Shown piece by piece: positions 41,770-50,719 of a stretch of 64,000 bases of DNA (position 1 is the first letter of the stretch; each line of letters starts with the position of its first letter). The notes under the pieces are model-generated. The model did no database searches. It was not told the DNA's origin and worked only from the letters and a program-made list of their open reading frames with translations. Source of the DNA: W-Chloroflexi-9 sp045863195 (GTDB taxonomy: Bacteria > Chloroflexota > Dehalococcoidia > UBA2979). The DNA is taken from contig BTUI01000015.1 of assembly GCA_045863195.1 (NCBI GenBank), forward strand, positions 7,745 through 71,744, in the 5' to 3' direction. Position numbers and translations under genes: made by a program.

Positions 41770-44142
41770 CTACAACTCCTGCAGGAATGCGATGGTCACG
41801 CCCTCGCCACCCTCGACCGGTGCGGCGGTCTCCAGCCGGGTGACCAGCGGGTGGCGGTCCAGGCGGTCGCGCACGGCCCGGCGGAGCGTGCCGGTCCCTT
41901 TGCCATGGATCAGGCGCACCCGCACGCGCCCGGAGCGCGAGGCGTGGTCGATGAACTCCTCCACGCGGGGGAGTGCCTCGTCCGTGGTCTGCCCGCGCAG
42001 GTCGAGCGTGTCGCCCGTGTCCTCCGGCACCGACATCGCGACGCGCCCGATCGCCACGCGGGCCCCTGCGGGAGCCTCGGCGCGGGTGACCTGCGCGAGG
42101 CGCGCGCGGGCGCGCAACGCACCCAGTTGCACCTCGATCTCGCCGTCTTCGTCCGGGAAGTCGATCGCCTCGCCGGGCGTCTCCATCCCGCGCAGCCAGA
42201 TGCGGCTGCCGGGGACGATGTCCGCGAGGTCGATCCCCGGCCCCAGCGCGACCGGCGCCGGCTCCTCCGGTTCCGCGGGCATCGTCTCAACGAGTTCGCG
42301 CGCGCGGGCCAGGTCGACGCGCGCCTGCTCGATGCGCGCCGCCTCTACCTCGCGGCGCGCGCGCTCCAGCGCACGCTCCGTCTGACGGAACTGCCGCGCG
42401 ATGCGGGTGCGCGTCTCCTGGCGCAGCCGGGTCTCCTCCGCGAGGAGTTCGGCGCGTTTTTGCTCGATCTCGGCACGCGCGGCCTCGGCGGCCGCCGCGT
42501 CGCGGGCGGCACGCTCCGCGCGCTCCTCGGCAGCTGTGAGTTGCGCGCGCAGGTCGCCGAGCAGCGCCCCGAGGTCGCGCTCCTCCCGCGAGAGGCCGGC
42601 GCGGGCGCGCTCGATCACGTCGGACGGCATGCCGAGGTTCGCGGCGATTGCGAGCGCGTTCGATTGACCGGGCAGGCCGATCGTGAGGCGGTAGGTCGGG
42701 CGGAGCGTCACGAGGTCGAACTCGACCGATGCGTTGCTCACGCCGGGCGTCTGGTGTGCGTACACCTTCAGTTCACTGTGGTGCGTGGTGGCGATGAGCG
42801 CCGCGCCGGAAGCGGTCAGCCGGTCGACGATCGCGATGCCCAGCGCCGCGCCCTCGGTCGGGTCGGTGCCTGCGCCGACCTCGTCCAGGAGGACGAGCGA
42901 GGCGGGCCCGGCGCGCTCGATGATGTCGATGATCGCCGTGATGTGGCCGGAGAAGGTGGAGAGGGACTGCTCGATCGACTGCTCGTCGCCGATGTCCGCG
43001 AAGACCGAGTCGAAGACCGGGATCTGCGAGCCGGCGCGGGCCGGCACCGGCAGCCCTGCCATTGCCATCAGGCAGAGCAGGCCGGCTGTCTTGAGGGCGA
43101 CCGTCTTGCCGCCCGTGTTCGGGCCGGTGATCAGCAGCGCGCGCGTCTCACCGCCGACGTGGAGCGAGATCGGCACCACGTCGCCGGTGAGCAGCGGGTG
43201 GCGCGCCTCGACCAGTCGCAGTTCGGCGGGCGGCTCAGCGAGCCACGGGACGCGCGGCCCGGCGATGTGCAGGTCGCTCGCGCCGAGGGTGCTCGCGAGG
43301 TGAGCCTTCGCCTGCGCCACGTCGATCTGCGCGAGGCGGTCGACGGCGTCCACCAGGTCGTACGCCGCGTGCCCCACGGCACTGGAGAGGTCGCGCAGGA
43401 TGCGCTCGACCTCGTGGCGTTCGTGCACCTGCAGTTCGCGCCAGGCGTTCGCCAGGTCGACCACCGCGAGCGGCTCGATGTAGATCGTCGCGCCGGAGGA
43501 GGAGGTGTCGTGCACCACGCCTCGCACCGCGCCTCGGAAGTCCGCCTTCACCGGCAGGACGTAGCGGCCGTCGCGCATGACGACGATCGGCTCTTGCAGG
43601 GCGTTGCGCACGCTGACGCTGGCGATCAGCGACTGCAGCCGCTGCTGGAGGCGGGCGTGCGCCTCGCCGAGTTCGCGGCGGATCTGCGCCAGGTCCGCGG
43701 AGGCTGTGTCGCGCACCTCGCCGCGGTCGTCGATCGAGTCGGCGATGAGGACGCGGAGCGGCCCGAGGTCGCCGAACCCGCCACCGATGGAGGCGAGCAG
43801 GGGCGCGTCCTCCGCGACGCGAGAGAGCGTGCGGCCGGCCTGCTGCGCGGCGCGGCAGAGCGATTCGACCTCCAGCAGGTCGGACGCGGCGAGCATCTGG
43901 CCGCGCGCCGCCGCCTGCGCCATGCCCCGCACGTCGTGCGCCCCGGCCATCGTCACCGCGATGCCGAGGCGGTGGAGGCGGACGGCCTCCGCCGTCTCGC
44001 GCTGGCGTCGGGTCACGGCGTCAATGTCGGTGGTGGGGCGGAGGGCGCGGGCACGCTCCCGCCCGGCGGAGAACGCGGTGTACTGCGCCAGGCGGTCCAG
44101 CACCGCCGGGAACTCCAGGACGTTGAGCGTGTGATCGTCCAG
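41770..44142 (-). CDS. mutS2: Endonuclease MutS2
   Basis: The coding frame begins at CTG 44142 with AGGAG 8 nt before it, giving 790 residues. Starting at the next conventional codon (GTG 44103) would cut off LDDHTLNVLEF, which matches the conserved MutS2 N terminus. In order there are core helices, the ATPase with Walker A ITGPNTGGKTVALKT, Walker B SLVLLDEVGAGTDP and STFSGH, a long Ala/Glu/Arg coiled coil (about 540-640), and a C-terminal Smr nuclease domain (LDLRGQTTDEALPRVEEFID, LIHGKGTGTLRRAV). MutS2 acts on recombination intermediates and stalled ribosomes rather than mismatches. It follows selA by 22 nt. Confidence 0.9.
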   Translation of the reverse strand: MDDHTLNVLEFPAVLDRLAQYTAFSAGRERARALRPTTDIDAVTRRQRETAEAVRLHRLGIAVTMAGAHDVRGMAQAAARGQMLAASDLLEVESLCRAAQQAGRTLSRVAEDAPLLASIGGGFGDLGPLRVLIADSIDDRGEVRDTASADLAQIRRELGEAHARLQQRLQSLIASVSVRNALQEPIVVMRDGRYVLPVKADFRGAVRGVVHDTSSSGATIYIEPLAVVDLANAWRELQVHERHEVERILRDLSSAVGHAAYDLVDAVDRLAQIDVAQAKAHLASTLGASDLHIAGPRVPWLAEPPAELRLVEARHPLLTGDVVPISLHVGGETRALLITGPNTGGKTVALKTAGLLCLMAMAGLPVPARAGSQIPVFDSVFADIGDEQSIEQSLSTFSGHITAIIDIIERAGPASLVLLDEVGAGTDPTEGAALGIAIVDRLTASGAALIATTHHSELKVYAHQTPGVSNASVEFDLVTLRPTYRLTIGLPGQSNALAIAANLGMPSDVIERARAGLSREERDLGALLGDLRAQLTAAEERAERAARDAAAAEAARAEIEQKRAELLAEETRLRQETRTRIARQFRQTERALERARREVEAARIEQARVDLARARELVETMPAEPEEPAPVALGPGIDLADIVPGSRIWLRGMETPGEAIDFPDEDGEIEVQLGALRARARLAQVTRAEAPAGARVAIGRVAMSVPEDTGDTLDLRGQTTDEALPRVEEFIDHASRSGRVRVRLIHGKGTGTLRRAVRDRLDRHPLVTRLETAAPVEGGEGVTIAFLQEL

Positions 44143-44164
44143 CGGGGACGCTCCTCGCCGCGGC

Positions 44165-45559
44165 TCAGTCCGCGGACCACTCCGGCTGCGGGCGCCCGCA
44201 GAGGCGCGCCAGCGTCAGTTCCACGTGCCGGTCCTCCGCCGGGTCGACCGTGCGCGGGTCGAGGAGGACGCGGCCGTCCTCGATGCGCGCGACGATCGGC
44301 GGGGAGGCCTCGCGGAGGTGCGCGGTGAAGGCGGTGGCGTGCCCGTCCGGCGGGGTGACGGCACATACGACCGTATCCAACTCCTCGCCGGGGAGCGAGC
44401 CGCCCCCCACGGTCGAGCGGCCGGCCTCGGCGACCGCGTGCTCACCACAGGCGCGCGACCAGCGGCGCGCCCGCCGCCCGAGGCTGTCCACGTCCAGCGC
44501 GATCATGCGCCAGACGGGGACCTCCGTCAGGGCGTCGCCGCGCCGGTAGTGCTCCAGCGTGGCCGCGAGCGCGGCGATGCTGCCCTTATCCATGCGCACG
44601 GCGCGCGCGAGGGGGTGCCGGCGCATCGACGCGATCGCCTCGGTGCGCCCGACCGCGATGCCAGCCTGCGGGCCGCCGAGCAACTTGTCGCCCGATGCGA
44701 GCACCACGTCCGCGCCCGCGCGGACGGAGTCCTGCAGCGTGGGCTCGTACGCGAGCCCGAAGTCGCGCGTGTCCAGCAGCGCGCCGCTCCCGAGGTCATC
44801 GATCACCGTCAGCCCGCGCGTACGACCGAGGCGGACGAGGTCGGCGAGCGGGGTCTCCTCGGTGAACCCGACGACGCGGAAGTTCGAGGGGTGGACCCGC
44901 AGGATCGCCGCGGTGCGGTCGGTGATCGCCGCCTCGTAGTCCGCGAGGCGGGTGCGGTTCGTCGTCCCGACCTCCACGAGGTGGGCGCCGGACTGGCGCA
45001 GCACGTCCGGGATGCGGAAGCCGCCGCCGATCTCGACCAGCTGCCCGCGGGAGATGATCACCTCGCGGTCACGGCAGAGCGCGGCCAGCGCGAGCATCAC
45101 CGCCGAGGCGTTGTTGTTCACGGCGAGCGCGGCATCCGCCCCCGATAACTGACATAACAACGACTCGACGTGCGTGAACCGCGAGCCGCGTTCGCCGGAC
45201 TCGAGGTCGTACTCCAGGTTCGAATACCCGGCGGAGACCCGCTGCATCGCCTCCACGGCCGACCGGGGAAGGGGTGCGCGGCCGAGGTTCGTGTGGATGA
45301 TCACGCCCGTCGCGTTCACCACGCGGCTCAGCGACGGGCGGAGCGAGGTCGCGCGGTCCAGCACCGCATCCACGGGATCGCCGGCCGGCGCTGCCCCGGT
45401 CGCCTCGATCGTCTCGCGCAGCGCCTCGATCACCTCGCGGGCGAGATCGACGACGGCGGCGCGGCCGTGGCGGAGGATGAGCGACGCCAGGCGCTCGTCC
45501 GCGACGATGCGGTCGATGGCCGGGAGGGCGCGGTACGGGTTGTCGGGCGTGGCGGTCAT
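44165..45559 (-). CDS. selA: L-seryl-tRNA(Sec) selenium transferase SelA
   Basis: This 464-residue PLP enzyme converts seryl-tRNA(Sec) to selenocysteyl-tRNA(Sec) with selenophosphate. It shows the SelA landmarks: an N-terminal helical tRNA-binding part, VVNATGVIIHTNLGRAPLP, SGADAALAVNNNASAVMLAL, RGQLVEIGGGFRIPDVL, VGTTNRTRLADYE and the PLP-Lys motif VLASGDKLLGGPQAG. Selenoprotein synthesis also needs SelB, SelD and tRNA-Sec, none of which is seen in the window. It starts at ATG 45559 behind GGGAG and is followed by mutS2 on the same strand. Confidence 0.93.
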   Translation of the reverse strand: MTATPDNPYRALPAIDRIVADERLASLILRHGRAAVVDLAREVIEALRETIEATGAAPAGDPVDAVLDRATSLRPSLSRVVNATGVIIHTNLGRAPLPRSAVEAMQRVSAGYSNLEYDLESGERGSRFTHVESLLCQLSGADAALAVNNNASAVMLALAALCRDREVIISRGQLVEIGGGFRIPDVLRQSGAHLVEVGTTNRTRLADYEAAITDRTAAILRVHPSNFRVVGFTEETPLADLVRLGRTRGLTVIDDLGSGALLDTRDFGLAYEPTLQDSVRAGADVVLASGDKLLGGPQAGIAVGRTEAIASMRRHPLARAVRMDKGSIAALAATLEHYRRGDALTEVPVWRMIALDVDSLGRRARRWSRACGEHAVAEAGRSTVGGGSLPGEELDTVVCAVTPPDGHATAFTAHLREASPPIVARIEDGRVLLDPRTVDPAEDRHVELTLARLCGRPQPEWSAD

Positions 45560-45671
45560 CGGTCTCCCGCGGGCCGGTGGGGCGGTCCCGCGCCACGGAT
45601 TGTAGGACGGGCGGTTCGGGGGATGGGTCGCGCCCGGAGGGACGGCGGTGGCATCATTAGGGGCCCGTTCG

Positions 45672-45699
45672 TTGATCGTACTCGGCGGATTTGTACCAT
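45672..45699 (+). promoter_or_regulatory. Promoter of the aminotransferase-serA unit
   Basis: TTGATC (45672-45677), 16 bp, TACCAT (45694-45699), with a predicted start near 45706 and a ~52-nt leader. The -10 is identical to that proposed for the binding-protein gene at 5676. Confidence 0.42.
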
Positions 45700-45757
45700 C
45701 GTCCTAACGTTTCCCGTTTCGCCGAGCGCCGATCATCTCGCTTCTCAAGGAGCCATC

Positions 45758-46840
45758 GTGAACCTTCGTATTCCGGGTCCGACCGCCGTGCCGCCGCAGG
45801 TGCTGGAGGCGGGCGCCGCCGAGATGATCAACCACCGCGGCCCGGAGTTCGCCGCGATGATCAAGCGCACCACCGAGGGCGTGAAGAAGGTCTACCAGAC
45901 CACCAACGAGGTCGCGACGCTGACGGCGTCCGGCACGGGCGCGATGGAAGCGGCCGTGGTGAACCTGATGGCCCCCGGCGAGCCGGTGCTCGTCATCACC
46001 ATCGGCGAGTTCGGCGACCGCTTCGTGAACCTGGTGAACGCCTACGGCGGCCGCCTCACGGAGCAGGCGTACCAGCCGGGCCAGGCCGCGGACCTCAACC
46101 GCATCGAGGACGCGCTGAAGGCGAACCCGGACATCAAGCTCGTCTTCATCACGCACAACGAGACCTCCACCGGCGTGACGCAGCCGATCCTGCCGGAACT
46201 CGGCAAGCTGGTGCACAAGTACGACGGCACGCTCGTCGTCGACGCGATCTCCTCGCTCTCCTCGGTGCCGGTGAAGACGGACGAGTGGGACCTGGACGTG
46301 GTGCTCTCCGGCTCGCAGAAGGGCTGGATGACGGCGCCGGGTCTGGCCTTCGTGTCCGTCAACGAGCGCGCGTGGGAGAAGATCGGCAAGAACCCGCAGC
46401 CGCGCTTCTACTTCGACCTCAAGCGCCACACGGACTCCGCCGCCTCCGGTCAGACGCCGTGGACCCCGGCCGTCTCCGTCTGGTACCAGCTGGACAAGGC
46501 GCTGGAGCTGATGCTCGCGGAGGGGCTGGAGAACATCTTCGCCCGCCACGCTCGCGCCGGTGCGCTGGTGCGCGAGGGCGTCCGCGGCATGGGCCTCGAA
46601 CTGCTCGCGGACGAGGGCGTGGAGTCCAACACCGTGACCGCGATCAAGGTCCCGGAGGGTGTGGACGGCAACAAGTGGCTCAACGTGGCGCGCGAGGAGT
46701 TCGACACGGTCTTCGCCGGCGGCCAGGGCAACCTGCGCGGCAAGATCGTCCGCTTCGGCCACCTCGGCTACATGACGGAGGCCGACCTGCGCGCCGGCCT
46801 GGACGCCCTGAAGGCGTCGCTGGAGCGCGTCCGCCAGTAA
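45758..46840 (+). CDS. Class V aminotransferase (probable phosphoserine/serine-pyruvate type)
   Basis: This 360-residue PLP aminotransferase starts at GTG 45758, 5 nt after AAGGAG. Fold-type I class V features are RIPGPTAVPPQVLEAGA, INHRGPEFAAMI, LTASGTGAMEAAVVN, THNETSTGVTQPI, the Asp of VDAISSLSSV and the PLP-Lys in LSGSQKGWMTAPG. This group includes alanine-glyoxylate and serine-pyruvate enzymes, and some members act as the phosphoserine aminotransferase. Being 51 nt upstream of serA, it is probably the transaminase of the phosphorylated serine pathway here, producing 3-phosphoserine from 3-phosphohydroxypyruvate. No serC or serB is in the window. Confidence 0.88.
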   Translation: MNLRIPGPTAVPPQVLEAGAAEMINHRGPEFAAMIKRTTEGVKKVYQTTNEVATLTASGTGAMEAAVVNLMAPGEPVLVITIGEFGDRFVNLVNAYGGRLTEQAYQPGQAADLNRIEDALKANPDIKLVFITHNETSTGVTQPILPELGKLVHKYDGTLVVDAISSLSSVPVKTDEWDLDVVLSGSQKGWMTAPGLAFVSVNERAWEKIGKNPQPRFYFDLKRHTDSAASGQTPWTPAVSVWYQLDKALELMLAEGLENIFARHARAGALVREGVRGMGLELLADEGVESNTVTAIKVPEGVDGNKWLNVAREEFDTVFAGGQGNLRGKIVRFGHLGYMTEADLRAGLDALKASLERVRQ

Positions 46841-46891
46841 CCCGAGCGTTGACGACGAACTGGCTCCGCGCAGGCTGAAGGAAGCGATCCC

Positions 46892-48481
46892 GTGGCGAAG
46901 ATCCTCGTGGCCGACAAGATCGCCCAGCAGGGCATCGACCTGCTCAAGCAGGAGCACGAGGTCGAAGTCCGCACCGGCCTCAAGGAGGACGACCTCGTCC
47001 AGGCGATGAAGGGCGTACAGGCGCTCATCGTCCGCTCGCAGACGCAGGTCACGAAGCGGGTGATCGAGGCGGGCGACTCGCTCGTCGTCATCGCCCGCGC
47101 GGGTGTGGGTGTCGACAACGTGGACGTGCCCGCGGCTACGGCGCAGGGCGTGATCGTCGTGAACGCGCCACTCGCGAACACCCTCTCCACGGCGGAGCAC
47201 GCCTTCGGCCTGCTGCTCGCCTGCGCGCGGAACATCCCGCAGGGCCACCAGTCGCTCCGCAACGGGGCATGGGACCGCGCCAAGTACCAGGGCGTGGAAC
47301 TCTCCGGCAAGACGCTCGGCATCGTCGGCCTCGGCCGCATCGGCACCGAGGTTGCTCGCCGCGCCCGCGCGTTCGAGATGCGCGTCGTCGCGTACGACCC
47401 GTTCGTCTCCAACGAGCGAGCGAGCGCGCTCGGCGTGGAGATGCGCGAACTCGACGACCTGCTCGCGGAGTCCGACTTCGTCACGCTGCACACCGCCCTG
47501 CACGAGGGCAACCGCGGCATGATGAACGCGGAGCGCTTCGCGAAGATGAAGCAGGGCGCGCGCCTGATCAACGCCGCGCGCGGCGCCCTCGTCGACGAGC
47601 AGGCGCTTTACGACGCCGTCGAGTCCGGCCACCTCGGCGGCGCGGGTATCGACGTCTTCTCGGAGGAGCCGGCGGTCGGCAACGTCCTCACCACCACCGA
47701 CAAGATCGTCGTGACGCCGCACCTCGCCGCCTCCACGAACGAGGCGCAGGACCGCGCGGCGATCGACGTCGCAGAGCAGGTGCTGGAGATCTTCGCGGGG
47801 CAGGCGCCGCGCTTCCCGGTGAACGTGCCGACGGTGGACGCGGAGACGATGTCCGTCCTCGGCCCGTTCCTGGAGGCAGCGCGTGTCGCGGGCCGGGTGG
47901 CGAGCCAGCTCGCCTCCGGCAACCTGCAGAAGGTGCGCGTGGAGTACCTCGGCGAGATCGGGACGCGCGACACGACGCCGATGAAGGCGGCCGTGGTCAC
48001 GGGCATGCTGGACGAGGTGAGCACGGAGCGCGTGTCGGCGGTCAACGCCCTCGCCACGGCGGAGGCGCACGGCCTCCGGCTGGAGGAGGACGCGCTGCCG
48101 GCGCAGGACCCGTACGCGAACCTACTGGTGGTGCGCGCGACGACCGACCGCGGCGAAGAGCGCGTGGCGGTCACGAACACGCCGATCGGCCCGAGCATCG
48201 TCGCGATCAATGACTACCCGGTGGAGGTCTCCCTGGGGGCCGGTTCGCCGAACCTGCTGGCGATCGAGAACATCGACCGCCCGGGCCAGATCGGCAAGGT
48301 CGGCACCATGCTCGGCGAGTGGGGCGTGAACATCTCCTCGATGTCCGTGTCACCGAGCCCGAAGGGTGCCGAGCGCGCGTTGATGATCCTCGGGATCGGA
48401 TCGCCGCTGACGCCGGAGCAGATGGACGCGGTCGCGAAGTTCGACGGCATCTTCTCCGTGCGCCAGATCCGCCTCCGCTAG
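46892..48481 (+). CDS. serA: D-3-phosphoglycerate dehydrogenase SerA
   Basis: This 529-residue protein is the long type-1 SerA: a split substrate-binding domain (ILVADKIAQQGIDLL), the NAD domain with KTLGIVGLGRIGTEVARRA, RLINAARGALVDE and the catalytic VTPHLAASTNEAQ His region. An intervening ASB domain (from about residue 320) and a C-terminal ACT domain (NIDRPGQIGKVGTMLGEWGV) follow, the usual site of serine feedback. It oxidises 3-phosphoglycerate to 3-phosphohydroxypyruvate. The start is GTG 46892 behind GAAGGAAG. It follows the aminotransferase and is ended by a strong hairpin. Confidence 0.95.
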   Translation: MAKILVADKIAQQGIDLLKQEHEVEVRTGLKEDDLVQAMKGVQALIVRSQTQVTKRVIEAGDSLVVIARAGVGVDNVDVPAATAQGVIVVNAPLANTLSTAEHAFGLLLACARNIPQGHQSLRNGAWDRAKYQGVELSGKTLGIVGLGRIGTEVARRARAFEMRVVAYDPFVSNERASALGVEMRELDDLLAESDFVTLHTALHEGNRGMMNAERFAKMKQGARLINAARGALVDEQALYDAVESGHLGGAGIDVFSEEPAVGNVLTTTDKIVVTPHLAASTNEAQDRAAIDVAEQVLEIFAGQAPRFPVNVPTVDAETMSVLGPFLEAARVAGRVASQLASGNLQKVRVEYLGEIGTRDTTPMKAAVVTGMLDEVSTERVSAVNALATAEAHGLRLEEDALPAQDPYANLLVVRATTDRGEERVAVTNTPIGPSIVAINDYPVEVSLGAGSPNLLAIENIDRPGQIGKVGTMLGEWGVNISSMSVSPSPKGAERALMILGIGSPLTPEQMDAVAKFDGIFSVRQIRLR

Positions 48482-48507
48482 CCTCGAGCATCCCGTCCCG
48501 ACAGCAG

Positions 48508-48533
48508 GAGAGCCGGCCCACGGGCCGGCTCTC
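48508..48533 (+). terminator. Intrinsic terminator after serA
   Basis: GAGAGCCGGCC pairs with GGCCGGCTCTC over 11 bp around a CACG loop, 26 nt past the serA stop and followed by TCGTTCT. The convergent DUF1015 gene ends 24 nt beyond it, so the hairpin may serve both strands. Confidence 0.75.
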
Positions 48534-48557
48534 TCGTTCTGCTCGCGAGCGTTCGGG

Positions 48558-49859
48558 CTAGTCGAGCGGGTTGTAGACCATCCCGGTCGCCAGCTTCGGG
48601 TAGAAGTACGTCGTCTTCTGCGGCATCACCTCGAACGCGTCCGCGACCTCCCGGATCTGGGAGACGCGGGTGGCGTTGATGAGGAACGCGAGCCGCGCGT
48701 GTCCCTGCTCCACCGCCTCGGCCGCCTCGGTGTGGCTCTCGGTGAACTCGACGCGCCCGGCGGCCATCGCCGCGCGGTCGATGCCGAAGAGCGGCGTCAG
48801 CACGGTCTGCGTCAGCACCAGCGCGTCGAGGCCCTTCGAGGCTGCCGAGATCGCCTGCGGCATCGCGGAGTCGATCGCCTGCTGCGACCGGGCGGTGAGG
48901 AGGTGGATCGAGTCGCGCCCCTCCGCGCCGAGCACCGCGAAGGTCGTCGGGCCCATCGCGTTCTGGCGGACGCGCTCCCACGCCGCCTCGACGGCCTGCG
49001 GGGAGCCGCCCGGCAACGCCTCCACGCGGTAGAGGGCGGACAGCCGCTCGAAGAAGCGCTCCGGCGGGCCGTCCTGCTTCAGGAGCCGGTGGATCGGGAG
49101 GATCACCAGGCCCGGGTCGTCCTCCGGGATCAGGCCCATGAGGACGAAGTTCTCCGCCTCGTTCCCGGTCCAGCGCTTGCCGGCCGCCTTCGCCCGCTCG
49201 TCGCGGTAGTCCAGCGCCGTGTGGGTGCGGTGGTGGCCGTCCGCGATCGTCACGTTGGAGGCCGCCACGGCCGCGGTCAGCGTCTCGACCTCGGTGGCGG
49301 CGGTCACCACCCACAGGCGGTGGCGGTCGCCGAGCGCGTCGATCGCCTCGAAGTCCGGCTCGCGCTGCGCGACCTCGGCGAGCAACCGCGAGGCGCGCCC
49401 GCCGCCGTCCACGAACGTGCCGAAGACGGGGCTGATGTTCGTGCGCGTCGCGCGGATCAGGCGCAGCCGCTCCTCGCGCGGGCCGCTCAGTGTCGCCTCG
49501 TGCGGGCGCAGGATGCCCTCCTCCGGGCGGTGGAGGCGGCAGCGGGCGAAGAACGAGCGGCGGCTCACAGTGCGGCCCTGCACCTTCGCCCGCTGCTCGT
49601 AGACGTAGTACGCGGGCTTCGCGTCGCGCTTCAGGACGGCCTCGCCGCTCCAGGCGCGCAGCAGGCGGGCGGCGCCCTCGAAGCGCTCGCGCTCGGAGCC
49701 TGCGGGGTTCTCGAGGTGCGCCGCGTTGTAGGGCGAGCGCGCGTGGAGTGCGGCAACGGCCTCGGCGCCGACCACGTCGTAGGGTGGGGCGATCACATCG
49801 TCGCCGTGCACGCGGCGCGGGTCATAGCGGAGGCCTCGGAACGGTCGGATCTCGGTCAT
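48558..49859 (-). CDS. DUF1015 family protein
   Basis: The start is ATG 49859 with AGGGAG upstream, giving 433 residues. It is a full-length DUF1015 protein: IRPFRGLRYDPRRV and DVIAPPYDVVGAEAVAALHA open it, then NAAHLENPAG, a central IADGHHRTHTALDYRDE, and the family end PQKTTYFYPKLATGMVYNPLD. The function is unknown. The family is often next to serA and aminotransferase genes, as here, where it is convergent with serA. A role linked to serine or phosphoserine is therefore a reasonable but untested guess. No membrane segment or signal peptide is present. Confidence 0.88.
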   Translation of the reverse strand: MTEIRPFRGLRYDPRRVHGDDVIAPPYDVVGAEAVAALHARSPYNAAHLENPAGSERERFEGAARLLRAWSGEAVLKRDAKPAYYVYEQRAKVQGRTVSRRSFFARCRLHRPEEGILRPHEATLSGPREERLRLIRATRTNISPVFGTFVDGGGRASRLLAEVAQREPDFEAIDALGDRHRLWVVTAATEVETLTAAVAASNVTIADGHHRTHTALDYRDERAKAAGKRWTGNEAENFVLMGLIPEDDPGLVILPIHRLLKQDGPPERFFERLSALYRVEALPGGSPQAVEAAWERVRQNAMGPTTFAVLGAEGRDSIHLLTARSQQAIDSAMPQAISAASKGLDALVLTQTVLTPLFGIDRAAMAAGRVEFTESHTEAAEAVEQGHARLAFLINATRVSQIREVADAFEVMPQKTTYFYPKLATGMVYNPLD

Positions 49860-49912
49860 CGGGCGCGGCTCCCTGCTCGGTGGGGCGGGCATGCGGGTCG
49901 GGGCGCGGCGCT

Positions 49913-49942
49913 TTGACCGCGCGCCGAGGGCGTCCATAGACT
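49913..49942 (+). promoter_or_regulatory. Promoter of the second HIT gene
   Basis: TTGACC (49913-49918), 18 bp, TAGACT (49937-49942), with the start expected near 49949 and a ~49-nt leader before ATG 49998. Confidence 0.45.
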
Positions 49943-49997
49943 GGCCGCCAATCCTCGGCGCGTTGAGTGTCGCGCCCTCCGCGGTGACAGGCTACCG

Positions 49998-50321
49998 ATG
50001 AACCGCTACTGCGTCTTTTGCGAGATCGTCGCCGGCCGCGAGCCCGCAGACGTGTTGTACGAGACGGACGACGTGATCGTCTTCCGGAACCGCCTGCGCT
50101 GGGTGCCGATCATGCTGCTCGCGGCGCCGAAGCGGCACATGACGCAATCCGAACTCTGGCAGGCGATGGGCCCGGTGGGCGAGGCCGCGCAGAAGGTCGG
50201 GCGCGAGCAGTGCCCCGGCGGCTTCCGGCTCATCTCCAACTTCGGCTACGACGGGATGCAGTCGCAGGAGCACGCCCACGTGCACATCCTGGGCGGCATG
50301 TTCCTCGGCGAGTACGCGTAG
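49998..50321 (+). CDS. HIT family protein with zinc-type CxxC
   Basis: This 107-residue protein has CVFCEIVAGREPADVLYETD at its start (Cys5, Cys8 of the HINT zinc site) and the histidine triad HAHVHIL at residues 92-98. The HIT fold hydrolyses nucleotide phosphoramidates. Compared with the other HIT gene near 29.5 kb it has the zinc Cys pair but lacks the His immediately before the triad. It is convergent with the antitoxin-like gene. Confidence 0.9.
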   Translation: MNRYCVFCEIVAGREPADVLYETDDVIVFRNRLRWVPIMLLAAPKRHMTQSELWQAMGPVGEAAQKVGREQCPGGFRLISNFGYDGMQSQEHAHVHILGGMFLGEYA

Positions 50322-50359
50322 CGCCCGACGCCGGACGCGCGAGGCCGCCGAGGGAGTGA

Positions 50360-50719
50360 CTACGGACGGCGCGCGCCAAACTCCGCGTCATCCTCCGCCA
50401 CGCGGCGTGTGCGTCGTCCGGCGTCCCGCCCGAGGACGCCCTCCGCCCGCGCGATATCCTCCAGCGCCTGCTTGAAGACGACCTGCTTCAGGTAGGTCTG
50501 GTACGGCACGCCGAGGATCGCGGCCGCGCGCTTCACGACGTCCACCTGCGCCTTCCCCCAGCGCAGGGTAACGGTGCTCGCGGCGATCTCCGCATCGGCC
50601 TCCGCCTCCATGCGGGAGACCATGTCGGAAACGTCCGGGTCCTCCTGCACGCGGTCGGCGACCACGCGGACCTCGTAGTTCGACTTCGCCGCGCGACGCG
50701 GCGCTTCTCCGGCGGCCAT
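50360..50719 (-). CDS. CopG-like antitoxin-type small protein
   Basis: The start is ATG 50719, whose first base is the last base of the upstream stop (TGATG), giving 119 residues. The segment STVTLRWGKAQVDVVKRAA and GVPYQTYLKQVVFKQALEDI has the ribbon-helix-helix pattern of CopG-type antitoxins (one beta strand, two helices). The N-terminal ~45 residues are acidic and charged, with a basic tail at the end. Being coupled to the broken toxin-like frame upstream supports a toxin-antitoxin origin. No partner toxin family is certain. Confidence 0.65.
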   Translation of the reverse strand: MAAGEAPRRAAKSNYEVRVVADRVQEDPDVSDMVSRMEAEADAEIAASTVTLRWGKAQVDVVKRAAAILGVPYQTYLKQVVFKQALEDIARAEGVLGRDAGRRTRRVAEDDAEFGARRP

